NCBI RefSeq assembly: GCF_000732605.1
Contig: NZ_JPME01000002.1
Location: 295,264 to 359,263, forward strand
DNA from: Lacrimispora celerecrescens
GTDB taxonomy: Bacteria > Bacillota > Clostridia > Lachnospirales > Lachnospiraceae
DNA: 64,000 nt
Direction of reading: 5' to 3'
Below the pieces are notes generated by a model. That model was not told the origin of the DNA. It made no database searches and was given only the letters and a program-made list of their open reading frames with translations. How positions within the stretch are numbered: position 1 is the first letter of the stretch; each line of letters begins with the position of its first letter. Made by a program: the position numbers and the translations under genes. Below are positions 9,428 through 19,168 of the stretch, in pieces.

Positions 9428-9471
9428 AAAAAGAGGTTCAACCGTAAAAAAAAGTGTTGAACCTCTTTTTT
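9428..9471 (+). terminator. Intrinsic terminator after the P-type ATPase
   Basis: AAAAAGAGGTTCAAC (9428-9442) pairs with GTTGAACCTCTTTTT (9456-9470), ending in a T run. The A-rich left side makes it potentially bidirectional. Confidence 0.85.
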
Positions 9472-9528
9472 AAAAATGTTAAAATATTTCAGTACTTAAA
9501 AATTAAATATAGGAGAAGGGGACGACAC

Positions 9529-10830
9529 ATGACAGGACAACTTTCACTAAAAGTGAGAAATTGCGGACCGCTGTCCCGGCGGACGAAATTCCAAATTCTT
9601 GCCCTGGTGCCGATTTATTTTATTGTTGCAGGTCTCTTACTGCAGCCGTTCGATGAAATCTGGAGGGGTATCATTACGATTGTCAGGGAGCCAGATTTCC
9701 TGATTACGGATTATTTTGCCATTGGCGGCGTAGGAGCTGCTTTTGTTAATGCGGGGGTATTAACGTTATTAAGTATTGCAATTGTATATTTTCTTGGTAT
9801 GGAGATGAGCGGCCATACTATAACCTCATGCTTTCTTATGTTTGGTTTTTCTTTGTTTGGGAAAAATATCATGAACATATGGGCTATTATGATGGGTATC
9901 TGCCTGTATTCTTATTATCACAAAACTTCCATTACACGTTATATTTATGTTGGCTTTTACGGGACCTCTTTGTCCCCGATCATCACTCAGATCATGCAGA
10001 TCGGTAATTTACATTTGGCGTCCAGGCTGATTTTGAGTATTTTTGTTGGATTGGGCATTGGATTTGTACTTCCGCCCTTGTCCACTCATACACATTACGC
10101 CCATAAGGGATATTCACTCTATAATGTGGGTTTTTCCGCCGGCATCATTGCCACGGTGATTGTATCACTGATGAAATCCTTTGGAATTTCCATAGAGTCA
10201 AGACTGATCTGGTTTGAGGGCGACAATGAGCTGTTTGCAAGGTTGCTTCTGTTTTTGTTTTTTGGTATGATTATATTTGCATTTTTGGTGTCAGAGAATG
10301 TTGGAAAGCGTTATCTGGAAATACTAAAAACCTATGGTCTCAGCGGAACCGATTATGTAAAGAGTGAGGGATTTGCACCGACACTCCTTAATATGGGAAT
10401 TAACGGAATTGTGGCAACCTTGATCCTTGTTATGTCAGGGGGAGCGTTAAACGGACCTACCATTGGAGGGATATTCACCATTGTGGGCTTCAGTGCAACA
10501 GGAAAGCATTTGCGAAACATTCTTCCCATCATGATAGGAGTGATACTTGGAGGAGCGATCCAGAACTGGAGCATAACGGATCCCAGCGCTCTTCTTGCAC
10601 TTTTATTGTCTACAACCCTTGCACCGATTGCCGGTGAGTTTGGCGTTTTAGCTGGTATTATGGCTGGATTTTTACACTCCGCCGCTGCCCTTAACGTAGG
10701 CATTGTTTACGGCGGAATGAACCTTTATAACAATGGTTTTGCAGGAGGCCTAATAGCCACCTTCCTGGTACCGGTGTATCAATCTGTCCGGGATAGAAGC
10801 GCACGGGCAAAGGTCCATGATTCCTTATAG
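9529..10830 (+). CDS. DUF1576-like multi-pass membrane protein
   Basis: This is a hydrophobic protein of 433 residues with roughly ten to twelve membrane segments and no signal peptide. The start ATG at 9529 (MTGQLSLK) is set by AGGAGAAGGGG just upstream; an in-frame GTG further upstream lies inside the terminator and is rejected. Gly-rich loops such as NGPTIGGIFTIVGFSATGKH and GGMNLYNNGFAGGLIATF look like re-entrant or substrate-path segments. The overall pattern matches my recollection of the DUF1576 family of unknown function. It stands alone after a terminator. A transporter role is likely from topology; the substrate is unknown. Confidence 0.6.
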   Translation: MTGQLSLKVRNCGPLSRRTKFQILALVPIYFIVAGLLLQPFDEIWRGIITIVREPDFLITDYFAIGGVGAAFVNAGVLTLLSIAIVYFLGMEMSGHTITSCFLMFGFSLFGKNIMNIWAIMMGICLYSYYHKTSITRYIYVGFYGTSLSPIITQIMQIGNLHLASRLILSIFVGLGIGFVLPPLSTHTHYAHKGYSLYNVGFSAGIIATVIVSLMKSFGISIESRLIWFEGDNELFARLLLFLFFGMIIFAFLVSENVGKRYLEILKTYGLSGTDYVKSEGFAPTLLNMGINGIVATLILVMSGGALNGPTIGGIFTIVGFSATGKHLRNILPIMIGVILGGAIQNWSITDPSALLALLLSTTLAPIAGEFGVLAGIMAGFLHSAAALNVGIVYGGMNLYNNGFAGGLIATFLVPVYQSVRDRSARAKVHDSL

Positions 10831-10886
10831 CTTTATGAGAAACGGAAGCCAGGATAAAATAAATTCAAGAACAGGAAAATTTTAAA

Positions 10887-12770
10887 ATGTTGTATCAGAT
10901 AAAGGATGGGACAGTCATTGCCGGAGGCAGTCTGATCCTGTCGCATATTGACTTTGAAATACACGGCAAGGAAAAAATAGCGGTGGTAGGGAACAATGGA
11001 GCCGGGAAAACCACGCTGTTAAGACTGATAGCCGGAGAAGTGGATTTAGACCGGGATGATAAACGGGAAGGCCCTGGAATTACAAGTTCCAGAAAGCTGA
11101 CGGTAGGATACTTAAAGCAACAGGCATTTGATGATAAGGGCAGGACGGTGGAGGAAGAACTGCTGTCCTCCTGTTCGGTTGCAGATCCCTTTGCCATGGA
11201 GCGGTTTGAGTATGAACGGGAATACGATACGCTGTTTACCGGGTTTGGATTTACAAAGGAAGATAAGAAGAAAAGGATTTCCCAGTTTTCCGGCGGGGAG
11301 CAGACAAAGATTGCCCTTATTCGTTACTTGCTGTTAAAACCGGATATCCTGCTTCTTGACGAACCTACCAATCATCTGGATATTCAGGCTACGGAATGGC
11401 TGGAACAGTATATGAAGCAGTATGAAAAATCAGTGGTAATGGTATCCCATGACCGCTTTTTTCTGGACCAAACGGCATCTGTGGTATATGAACTGTCTGA
11501 AAAGAGGCTTACCCGGTACCCAGGTAACTACACTCATTACCGGGAAGAAAAGAGGAAGGCGGTCAAGATACAGACCAAGGCTTATGAACGGCAGCAGGAA
11601 GAGATCAAGCGCTTAAACGATCTGGTCGAGCGGTTTAAGAATAAGCCCCGAAAGGCCTCATTTGCCAGGGCAAAAAGAAAGGCAGTGGAACGGATGGGCC
11701 AGGCAGTGAAACCGGTGGAAGATGATATCCACATGTTCACAGGGCCTTTGGAGCCTGCTTTTTTAGGCAGCAAATGGGTCTTTGAAGCGGAGCACTTGAA
11801 AATCGGTTATGACCGTCCGCTCATAGAGATGACCATGAGGATCAGACGGGGACAAAAGATAGGAATCCTTGGCCCAAACGGGGCCGGAAAAAGCACCTTT
11901 TTAAAAACGGTGGCAGGACTTATTCCTCCGGTTTCCGGGGAGTATTCTCTGGGAAATCAGATTACCATCGGTTATTTTGACCAACATTCTTCAGAGATAG
12001 ACTCCGATAAATCCGTTGCCCAGCATTTCCATGATTTGTTCCCTTCCCTGACGGAAAAAGAGGTCAGGAGTATTTTGGGGGCATACTTATTTGGTGGTAA
12101 AGAGGCCGGAAAACGGGTTGGTCTTCTATCCGGAGGAGAAAAGGCAAGGCTTGTACTGGCAGAGCTTTTGCAGAGCAGACCGAATTTTCTGATCCTGGAT
12201 GAACCGACCAACCACATGGACATCAGGGCAAAGGAAACCCTGGAATCTGCATTCCGGGCTTATACAGGCACCATTTTGTTTGTATCACACGACCGCTATT
12301 TTCTAAGCCGGGTGGCAGAATCGGTTCTCATCTTTGAGAATCAGTCCGCTTTTTACTATCCTTTCGGGTATGAGCATTATCTGGAGCGGAGCAGAAGAGC
12401 AGAGAAGGGCGAAGGTCTTGCTGCGCAGATCAGGGCGGAGGAGCAGGCTCTGATCGCCGGAATGCGCGCAGTCCCCAAGGCAGAAAAGCACAGGTTAAGA
12501 GAAATCCCGGTGGAAGAAGCCTACCTGGATTGGAAGCTCGGTCTGGTTTTGGAACGGCTTTTACCGGCAAGAGACAGGGTGATGGAATTGACGGATGTCA
12601 TGGAGGAGATGAAGGAAAGGTGGCTGGGATCGGAAGACTTCTGGAAGGGAGAAATCTGGGAGGAGTCCGGCCGCTATGAGGAATTAAAGGAAGAGCAGCA
12701 AAAGGCATGGGAGGAATGGCATGAGCTGTGCCTGGAGTGGTTTGATACGGCTTATGAAGAAGGGATGTAA
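10887..12770 (+). CDS. ABC-F family ATPase (ribosome-associated type)
   Basis: This soluble protein has two ABC cassettes and no membrane segments, 627 residues. Cassette 1 has GNNGAGKTT, FSGGEQTK and LLLDEPTNHLD; cassette 2 has GPNGAGKST, LSGGEKAR and LILDEPTNHMD. The basic interdomain linker around residues 225-290, rich in Lys/Arg, corresponds to the P-site tRNA interaction motif region of ABC-F proteins. A charged C-terminal extension follows. ABC-F proteins act on ribosomes as translation factors or antibiotic-protection proteins; which role applies cannot be decided here. The ribosome site is weak (ACAGGAAAA). It is close behind the DUF1576-like gene. Confidence 0.88.
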   Translation: MLYQIKDGTVIAGGSLILSHIDFEIHGKEKIAVVGNNGAGKTTLLRLIAGEVDLDRDDKREGPGITSSRKLTVGYLKQQAFDDKGRTVEEELLSSCSVADPFAMERFEYEREYDTLFTGFGFTKEDKKKRISQFSGGEQTKIALIRYLLLKPDILLLDEPTNHLDIQATEWLEQYMKQYEKSVVMVSHDRFFLDQTASVVYELSEKRLTRYPGNYTHYREEKRKAVKIQTKAYERQQEEIKRLNDLVERFKNKPRKASFARAKRKAVERMGQAVKPVEDDIHMFTGPLEPAFLGSKWVFEAEHLKIGYDRPLIEMTMRIRRGQKIGILGPNGAGKSTFLKTVAGLIPPVSGEYSLGNQITIGYFDQHSSEIDSDKSVAQHFHDLFPSLTEKEVRSILGAYLFGGKEAGKRVGLLSGGEKARLVLAELLQSRPNFLILDEPTNHMDIRAKETLESAFRAYTGTILFVSHDRYFLSRVAESVLIFENQSAFYYPFGYEHYLERSRRAEKGEGLAAQIRAEEQALIAGMRAVPKAEKHRLREIPVEEAYLDWKLGLVLERLLPARDRVMELTDVMEEMKERWLGSEDFWKGEIWEESGRYEELKEEQQKAWEEWHELCLEWFDTAYEEGM

Positions 12771-12808
12771 CAGACTGTTAAAAATAAATTTATATTGAAA
12801 GTCAGCAT

Positions 12809-12858
12809 AAAAATGAGCTTTGAAATTGGTTATTATACCAATCAAAGCTCATTTTTTA
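12809..12858 (+). terminator. Intrinsic, probably bidirectional terminator
   Basis: AAAATGAGCTTTGA (from 12810) pairs with TCAAAGCTCATTTT (to 12856), with an inner ATTGGT/ACCAAT stem. T-runs on the right and A-runs on the left suit both the ABC-F gene and the convergent chemotaxis gene. Confidence 0.8.
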
Positions 12859-12919
12859 ATACTATTTTGTCAGGCTATTATGTGGCAGCCCTATGTAAAT
12901 TTAAGAATATTTCCCTTAA

Positions 12920-14695
12920 TTAATACTTGCCGGAGTAATCATAGTATGCTGAAGTGCTAGTATAATATTCCGGTTCGGCACTTTCAAAGGAAGGAACGTA
13001 ATCCTTATGATGATCCGTTTGCTCTCCGTTTAATTTGAATTTTCCGACTTCCTGCTGCAGTGTCTCGGACTGAGCGGCTAACTCTTCACTGGAAGCGGAG
13101 CTTTCTTCTGCGGTTGCTGCATTTGTCTGGATCACTGCAGAAACCTGTGACAGGCCCTGGTTGATCTGGTCAATTGCCACCACCTGCTGGGAAGAAGCGG
13201 ATTCGATCTCCCGAATCGCCTGTTCCAAAAATCTAGATTTTTCTTCCACTTCCTGAAGGATTTTAGCGGCATCAACGGACATCTGTCTGCCTTCGGTAAC
13301 GGCTTCTACGGAATGAACGATGAGGTTTGCCGTTTCCTTTGCCGCTTCCGCAGATTTGGTCGCAAGGTTCCGAACCTCATCCGCTACCACTGCGAACCCC
13401 TTTCCGGCGCTGCCGGCACGGGCGGCCTCAATGGCGGCATTTAGTGCAAGAATATTTGTCTGGAAGGCGATGTCCTCAATCACTTTTGTGATGCTGGAAA
13501 TTTCTTCCGAAGTTGCGTTGATCTTATTCATAGATGCATTCAGGCTTTGCATGCGTATATTGCTTTCGTTGACTCCGGCTGCGTTCTGTTCTACGTACTC
13601 AGATGCCAAACGGACATTATCCGCATTCTGGCTGGCCTGTTTTGCTACTGTGGCAATGGCAGCGTTTAGCTCTTCCACGGTTGCGGCTTGTTCCGTAGAA
13701 CCGGAAGCAAGGGCCTGTGCTGCGGAGGATACCTGTCCTGCGCCGGAATTGACCTGATCGGCTGCTGTGTTTATAAGAAGCAGAGTCCGGTTGAGATCCT
13801 TCTCGATCTTTCGAAGGGCAAGGCCCAGTACGTCATCCTCAGAACGAAGGGGAACTTCCTGTGTGAAATCTCCGTTGCTGATTTTTTCGGCAATGAGCAC
13901 CTGATCCCGGATGCCAGCCAGCATAGTGGTAAAAGAGGCGGCAAGCTGACCGGTCTCATCTTTGGAGTCAACATCCTTTAAGTCAACATCCACATGCCCA
14001 AGAGCGATTTTATCGGCAGCCTTTACAATCTGCCCGATCGGCAGGCTGATCATGCGGGAAATTCTTAAACCCAGGAATATGGCAATAGCTGCTCCTGCTA
14101 AAAGGATGATGCTAAGAACACCCGTCAGGAGGATTGCGGTAGAATCGTTGGTTTTACTGGTCTCGTTAGCTACCCTCATCCGGACATCCACCAGCTTGTC
14201 AAAGTTATCAAACATCTTTTGGATGTTGTCCTTTTCATTATCGAAAGCGTGTAATGCCGTGTCCTTAGACCCCTGTTTGGCTGCGTTTAAGCATTTTTGG
14301 ATGGAGGGATCAAAGGAATCCGTAAATAATTGAGTTGCCTCGTCTATTAAAGCGAGAGCTTCATCATTCTTGATACTTGTCCGGTACTCGGCGGAACTAC
14401 TAAGAAAATTGTTCTTTGCTTCCGCATAGCTTTTCTCCAGAGCTTCCAGTTCCATGGTATCACCAGCATGGCTGGCCATTGCGTTGGCATCTACACGAAG
14501 CTGATACAGATTTTTGGTGGCAATGATTAAGTCCTTCATGGGAACCGTCTGCTCTTTGTACAAAAAGGTGTCCATTTTGTTGATTTGGGACATGCCCAAA
14601 ACCCCGGTGATGCCGATCACAAGCATAATAAATACCATGCTGAGAAAGGCTGTAAGTAATTTTTTGGTGATGCTGTAGTCTTTGAATTTCTTCAT
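12920..14695 (-). CDS. Methyl-accepting chemotaxis protein
   Basis: This transmembrane chemoreceptor signals to CheA/CheW and has 591 residues. Membrane segment 1 is at about residues 12-34. An extracytoplasmic helical-bundle sensor (4HB_MCP-like) spans about 40-185, membrane segment 2 about 188-211, a HAMP domain about 212-265, then the coiled-coil signalling domain. The conserved hairpin tip appears as [20 protein letters not shown]. There is no CheR-binding pentapeptide at the C-terminus, which ends in DYSGKY. A GGAGGTA site precedes the ATG. It is a single gene with its own terminator, and the ligand is unknown. Confidence 0.93.
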   Translation of the reverse strand: MKKFKDYSITKKLLTAFLSMVFIMLVIGITGVLGMSQINKMDTFLYKEQTVPMKDLIIATKNLYQLRVDANAMASHAGDTMELEALEKSYAEAKNNFLSSSAEYRTSIKNDEALALIDEATQLFTDSFDPSIQKCLNAAKQGSKDTALHAFDNEKDNIQKMFDNFDKLVDVRMRVANETSKTNDSTAILLTGVLSIILLAGAAIAIFLGLRISRMISLPIGQIVKAADKIALGHVDVDLKDVDSKDETGQLAASFTTMLAGIRDQVLIAEKISNGDFTQEVPLRSEDDVLGLALRKIEKDLNRTLLLINTAADQVNSGAGQVSSAAQALASGSTEQAATVEELNAAIATVAKQASQNADNVRLASEYVEQNAAGVNESNIRMQSLNASMNKINATSEEISSITKVIEDIAFQTNILALNAAIEAARAGSAGKGFAVVADEVRNLATKSAEAAKETANLIVHSVEAVTEGRQMSVDAAKILQEVEEKSRFLEQAIREIESASSQQVVAIDQINQGLSQVSAVIQTNAATAEESSASSEELAAQSETLQQEVGKFKLNGEQTDHHKDYVPSFESAEPEYYTSTSAYYDYSGKY

Positions 14696-15105
14696 ACTGA
14701 TACCTCCTAGTTTTTCATCTGTTCTTCATCTGTTTTTTTATGTATAATCGTTTCCATTTGGTTTGTCATGTTCCTCAAAACACGAACTGATGTATACATA
14801 CAACGTCTGAAGCCCCGTTTTCGGTATACAATATGAATCAATATTTTGCGAACATCTCCGGGCGACAGTTTTACCAGAATTCTGCCATCCATTTTTAGAC
14901 AAATATCGACAAGATTCATTATATAATACAAGATTATTGTTTGTCAATCTAAAGAAAAAGAGTGTTAATGATTGAATATAAAATTATTTTAATAAAAAAT
15001 AAAAGGTATTTTACATAAATTTTTTGAACATTTGCTTCAAAAACTTCGACAGGAGTCAAAAGTGATTTGAAATATGAATGTATTGTGCAATATACACATG
15101 ACAAA

Positions 15106-15126
15106 TGTCATATAACTAATTACATT
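15106..15126 (+). promoter_or_regulatory. Candidate shared operator, copy 1
   Basis: TGTCATATAACTAATTACAT and the next T match the block at 17950-17972 (TGTCA, then AACT, C in place of A, then ATTACATT). It lies about 23 bases upstream of the -35 box of the kinase operon, a typical position for an activator such as a response regulator. The pairing of two sites is seen; the binding protein is inferred. Confidence 0.45.
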
Positions 15127-15148
15127 AGTAATAAATGCATAAAAAATA

Positions 15149-15176
15149 TTGACTTTTCCATTGGAGTTGTTATGAT
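15149..15176 (+). promoter_or_regulatory. Putative promoter of the kinase-aldolase-isomerase operon
   Basis: TTGACT (15149-15154) and TATGAT (15171-15176) are spaced 16 bases apart, 25 bases before the start codon. Confidence 0.55.
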
Positions 15177-15200
15177 GATTACAGAGAAAGGGGGTAAAAC

Positions 15201-16316
15201 ATGAAATATCAGAAAGGGAATAAAAAGGTTATAGTGGCCGGACACATTTCCCTGGACATTACGCCGGTTTTTCATAACAGCGGTGAGCAGAAGTTTTCGG
15301 CGCTTTTGCGTCCGGGAAAGCTTTTGCGTGTGGGAAAGGCACAGATATCCACAGGCGGGGCTGTGTCCAATACGGGTCTGGGTCTTCATGCCCTGGGAGC
15401 TGATGTTCTTTTGATGGCAAAGGTCGGTAATGATGACTTCGGCCTGATATTAAAGGAAAAGATCAGACAAAGCGGATGTGAAAGCAGTATTCCGGCAGTG
15501 GAGGGGGAATCCACATCTTACACGGTGGTGATAGCTCCAAAGGGCTTTGATCGGTTTTTTATCCATTATCCCGGGTGCAATGATACGTTTTGCTGTGGGG
15601 ATGTGGATTTTGAACAGGTTTCGGGAGCTTCTCACTTTCATTTTGGATATCCCACGCTGATGCGCAGATTTTACGAGAACAACGGGGAAGAGCTGGTCTG
15701 CCTTTTCCGAAAGATCAAGGAGCTTTCCCTTACCACATCCCTGGATTTAACGGCAGTTGACCCTGATTCCGAGGCGGCCGGCTGTGACTGGGAGAGGATC
15801 CTGGCATCTGTGCTTCCTTATGTGGATTTCTTTGTTCCAAGCATTGAAGAACTGGGATACATGCTTGACAGAGAGTTGTATGACAAATGGCAGGAACGAG
15901 CAGGAGGAGATGACGTTACATCCATACTTTCTTTAAGTGAGGATGTGGAAGCCCTTGCGGACCGGGCTTTGAGTTTGGGAGCAAAAGCTGTATTGTTAAA
16001 ATGCGGGGCAACCGGCATGTATTTAAAGACCGCACCGGAGCATTTTTTGGAAGGTTGGGGTGGAATTGCCTGCTTCCAGAACAGTTTTGTCCCTGACCGG
16101 GTCCTATCAGCTACCGGAGCAGGGGATACGAGCATTGCTGCATTTATAAAGGCTATGCTGGATGGATTAAGGCCGGAGGAATGTCTGGAGCTTGCAGCGG
16201 CAACAGGAGCTTCCTGCGTAACGGCTTATGATGCTGTCAGCGGACTTCTGCCCTTTGAGGTCCTTAGGGAAAAGATACAAAGCGGGTGGGAACAACAGAA
16301 CATCATCCGCCCATAA
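15201..16316 (+). CDS. PfkB-family carbohydrate kinase
   Basis: This cytoplasmic ATP-dependent sugar kinase of the ribokinase superfamily has 371 residues. It shows the N-terminal motif GHISLDITP, the substrate loop STGGAVSNTGLGLHALGA and the C-terminal catalytic motif ATGAGD with the Asp base. A strong AAAGGGGG site supports the ATG. It is the first gene of an operon with an aldolase (29 bases downstream) and a sugar isomerase. The context suggests it phosphorylates the ketose made by the isomerase so that the aldolase can cleave it. The exact sugar is unproven. Confidence 0.85.
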   Translation: MKYQKGNKKVIVAGHISLDITPVFHNSGEQKFSALLRPGKLLRVGKAQISTGGAVSNTGLGLHALGADVLLMAKVGNDDFGLILKEKIRQSGCESSIPAVEGESTSYTVVIAPKGFDRFFIHYPGCNDTFCCGDVDFEQVSGASHFHFGYPTLMRRFYENNGEELVCLFRKIKELSLTTSLDLTAVDPDSEAAGCDWERILASVLPYVDFFVPSIEELGYMLDRELYDKWQERAGGDDVTSILSLSEDVEALADRALSLGAKAVLLKCGATGMYLKTAPEHFLEGWGGIACFQNSFVPDRVLSATGAGDTSIAAFIKAMLDGLRPEECLELAAATGASCVTAYDAVSGLLPFEVLREKIQSGWEQQNIIRP

Positions 16317-16345
16317 TAAAATGATGAAAACAGGAGGAAAAAGAT

Positions 16346-17206
16346 ATGCTGATCACAATGAAGGCAATTTTAGAGCTTGCGGAAGCAAAAAACATAGCAA
16401 TAGGGGCATTTAACATTACTTCCCTGGAGGGGATCCAGGCAGTACTTCAGGCCTCGGAAGAATTAAACCAGCCGGTAATTCTGCAATTTGCCCCGGTACA
16501 TGAGGCCATCATTCCCATGACGGTTATAGGCCCTATTATGCTCTTGATGGCAGAAAGGGCTTCGGTGCCGGTAGCAGTGCATTTGGATCATGGCGACGAT
16601 TTAAGCGTACTGAAGAAAGCCCTGGATATGGGATTTACTTCGGTTATGTATGACGGATCTTCCTTATCTTTTGAGGAGAATGCAGCCAACACAAGGATCG
16701 CAGTCGAGATGGCAGGGATATATGGTGCATCTGTGGAAGCGGAAATCGGTGCCATGGGACGGCAGGAATTCTCCAGCATAGGTGAGGGAGAAGAGGGAGA
16801 GGCAACGGAAGGCTGCTATACGGACCCAGAGCAGGCAGAGAAATTTGTAAAAACTACGGGTGTGGATGCCCTGGCATGCTCCTTTGGAACGGTGCATGGG
16901 CTTTATCTTACAGAACCAAAGCTGGATTTTGACCGGATCAGCCAGATAAAAAGCAGGATCGGACTTCCCATTGTCATGCATGGAGGCTCCGGTGTCAGCG
17001 ACCAGGACTTCCGTAAGTGCATCAATAACGGTGTCCGTAAGATCAATTACTATACATACTTAGCGAAAGCAGGCGGAATGCACGTAAAGGAAAAGGCAAT
17101 GGAGTCGGAAGGATATGTATATTATCATGATGTGACCTTATGGGGCATTGATGCCATGAAAAAGGATGTGCTTCATACCATAAAAGTATTTTCCAATTTG
17201 AAATAA
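16346..17206 (+). CDS. Class II ketose-bisphosphate (fructose/tagatose type) aldolase
   Basis: This zinc-dependent aldolase cleaves a phosphorylated ketose to dihydroxyacetone phosphate and an aldehyde. It has 286 residues, the usual class II length. Zinc and catalytic motifs are VHLDHGDD, the GASVEAEIGA segment, CSFGTVHG and IVMHGGSGV. An AACAGGAGG site supports the ATG. As it sits between a PfkB kinase and a lyxose-type isomerase, it may act on a ketose 1-phosphate or bisphosphate other than fructose 1,6-bisphosphate. Confidence 0.88.
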   Translation: MLITMKAILELAEAKNIAIGAFNITSLEGIQAVLQASEELNQPVILQFAPVHEAIIPMTVIGPIMLLMAERASVPVAVHLDHGDDLSVLKKALDMGFTSVMYDGSSLSFEENAANTRIAVEMAGIYGASVEAEIGAMGRQEFSSIGEGEEGEATEGCYTDPEQAEKFVKTTGVDALACSFGTVHGLYLTEPKLDFDRISQIKSRIGLPIVMHGGSGVSDQDFRKCINNGVRKINYYTYLAKAGGMHVKEKAMESEGYVYYHDVTLWGIDAMKKDVLHTIKVFSNLK

Positions 17207-17219
17207 GAGGAGGTTTCCG

Positions 17220-17900
17220 ATGAAACGTTCAGAAATTAACAAAGCATTAAGGGATATGGAAGAGATGGCAAAGGCATGCAGCTTTGTCCTTCCCCCATTT
17301 TGCCATTTTACACCGGAGGAGTGGAAGGAAACAGGCCATGAGTATGATGAGATCCGTGACAACATGCTGGGTTGGGATATTACAGACTTTGGAATGGGTG
17401 ACTTTGATAAGGCTGGATTTTCTCTGATCACATTGCGAAACGGCAACGTAAACATGAAAAAGTACACGAAAACATATGCGGAAAAGCTGCTTTATTTAAA
17501 AGAAGGCCAATCCGCAGCCATGCATTTTCATTGGACGAAAATGGAGGACATTATCAACCGGGGCGGAGGAAATGTGCTCATCCGTGTCTATGATTCTACT
17601 GCAGATGGAGAATTTGCGGATACAGATGTGACTGTTCACAGTGACGGGCGGGAATACAAGGTGGCTGCAGGGACCCAGGTAAAGCTGTGCCCGGGAGAAA
17701 GCATTACGATCTATCCAGGACTGTACCATGATTTTGAACTGGAACCGGGAACCGGTCCCGTTCTTTTAGGAGAGGTATCCATGTGCAACGATGACAATGG
17801 GGATAACCGGTTTTACTTACCTGCCGGGCGTTTCCCGGAGATTGAAGAGGATGAACCTCCCTACCGTCTTCTTTGCAACGAATATCCGGCAGCAAAATAA
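17220..17900 (+). CDS. D-lyxose ketol-isomerase-like cupin enzyme
   Basis: This 226-residue protein matches the D-lyxose isomerase family (D-lyxose to D-xylulose, often also D-mannose to D-fructose). The metal-binding cupin motif MHFHWTKMEDI supplies two His and a Glu, and a later His lies in GLYHDFEL. The N-terminal LPPFCHFTPEEW is also typical. AAGAGGAGG precedes the ATG. It is the third gene of the kinase-aldolase operon. Together these could turn an imported aldose into a ketose, phosphorylate it and split it. Confidence 0.85.
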   Translation: MKRSEINKALRDMEEMAKACSFVLPPFCHFTPEEWKETGHEYDEIRDNMLGWDITDFGMGDFDKAGFSLITLRNGNVNMKKYTKTYAEKLLYLKEGQSAAMHFHWTKMEDIINRGGGNVLIRVYDSTADGEFADTDVTVHSDGREYKVAAGTQVKLCPGESITIYPGLYHDFELEPGTGPVLLGEVSMCNDDNGDNRFYLPAGRFPEIEEDEPPYRLLCNEYPAAK

Positions 17901-17949
17901 AGCTGGAAAAAGCCTGATTCTCAAGAGAACTGCATAGAGATGTTACATT

Positions 17950-17972
17950 TGTCACATAAAACTCATTACATT
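17950..17972 (+). promoter_or_regulatory. Candidate shared operator, copy 2
   Basis: TGTCACATAAAACTCATTAC followed by ATT resembles the block at 15106-15126. Both sites lie near an ATTGTGCA segment. It is about 85 bases upstream of the ABC binding-protein start. Confidence 0.45.
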
Positions 17973-18056
17973 GTGCACATGTTTTAAAAATAAACTCATG
18001 CTATGATTAAAATGTAGCAAATACAACAAAAATATTGTGTACAAGGAGGAAGTAAC

Positions 18057-19143
18057 ATGAAAAAAAGCACAAAAAAAATTAACGGCAATGTTGATTTGTG
18101 CAGCTTTAGCAGGAATCTCTCTGGCAGGGTGCAGCAATGGGGAGCCGGAGACGAAAGCACCTGAGACAACGGCAGCTGCCACTACGGCAGCAGAGACAAA
18201 AGCAGCTGCGGAGACAAAGGCAGCCGTGAAATCTGAATCTGGCGTCAATATGGCTGATGCCAACGTGAAGAAAAAAGATCCAAGCAAACACTACAAATTC
18301 GGATATACCTGTATGGATGGCACAAACCCATTCTTCGTTACCATTGAAAAGACCATGCGGGAAATGGTTGAGGCCCAGGGTGATGAGCTTATTTCTGTGG
18401 ACCCGGCTAATGATGTAACCCTTCAAATCACTCAGGTAGAAGATTTGATTTCCCAGAGTATTGATGCCATGTTCATGAACCCGGCTGAGGCGGAAGGCAT
18501 TCTGCCGGCCCTGGATCAGTTAAAGGCGGCAAATGTTCCCATCGTAGGCTTTGATACGGAAGTGGCTGATTTGTCTTATCTGGTTTCCTACACAGGATCC
18601 GATAACTATAATGCCGGTTTCGTATGCGGCGAGGACTTGGTTAAGAAATGTCCGGAGGGCGGAGATATCATCGTACTGGATTCCCCTACCATGAATTCCG
18701 TAACCGACAGAACCAACGGCTTCCTGGATGCGATTAAAGGACATAACTTTAACATCGTAGCCCAGCAGGATGCAAAGGGCAACTTACAAGTTGCTATGGG
18801 CATAGCAGAAGACCTTCTTCAAGCACACGGCGATGTAATTGCCATTTTCGGCGGCAACGATCCGACAGCACTTGGAGCCCTGGCAGCAGCCAATGCAGCA
18901 GGCATCAAGGACTGCAGGATCTACGGCGTAGACGGTTCTCCTGATATCAAGGCAGAGATGGCTTCCGGTGATTCCCTCATTGAAGGAAGCGGCGCACAGT
19001 CCCCGGTTAAGATCGCACAGTCTGCAGTGAATATTATGTACTCTTATTTAAATGGCGATAAAGTAGATGACCGTTATCCGGTAGAAACCTTCCTGATTAC
19101 ATCTGACAATGTAAAGGATTTCGGAACAGACGGCTGGCAGTAA
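18057..19143 (+). CDS. Sugar ABC transporter substrate-binding lipoprotein, one-base frameshift near the start
   Basis: This ribose/xylose-type periplasmic-binding protein (Peripla_BP_4) should capture a sugar for the ATPase and permease downstream. The ribosome site ACAAGGAGG points to the ATG at 18057, but that frame soon leaves the real one. Removing one A from the A7 (18060-18066) or A8 (18071-18078) run gives MKK, basic residues and a hydrophobic core ending in the lipobox LAGC, a textbook lipoprotein signal. An in-frame ATG at 18088 has no ribosome site and would lack the basic n-region. The mature part is intact, with GGNDPTALGALAA and the ending DGWQ shared with the paralogue at 21936. 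Restored length is about 361 residues. Confidence 0.82.
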
Positions 19144-19168
19144 AAGAAATATAGAAAGTGCTGTGGGA

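Larger units (their letters stand above)
14696..15200. other. Intergenic region between mcp and the sugar-kinase operon
   Basis: This 505-base AT-rich region separates divergent genes. On the minus strand a 70-codon open frame (14707-14919, MNLVDICLK) sits directly upstream of mcp but resembles nothing I know. On the plus strand there is a promoter at 15149-15176 and an upstream palindrome, ATGACA-N2-TGTCAT (15098-15111). The motif at 15106-15126 is shared with the promoter region at 17950. Confidence 0.55.

Noticed and set aside
9454..9528. Upstream GTG start for the DUF1576-like gene
   Set aside because: It lies within the terminator stem of the preceding gene, and the ATG at 9529 has a strong ribosome site.
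14800..14900. Possible c-di-GMP riboswitch before the chemotaxis gene
   Set aside because: The characteristic GEMM core was not found on either strand.
14707..14919. Small minus-strand open frame (MNLVDICLK...) directly upstream of the chemotaxis gene
   Set aside because: No ribosome site clearly better than chance, odd composition, and no recognisable motif; it probably reflects the mcp leader. Kept only as a note in the intergenic entry.
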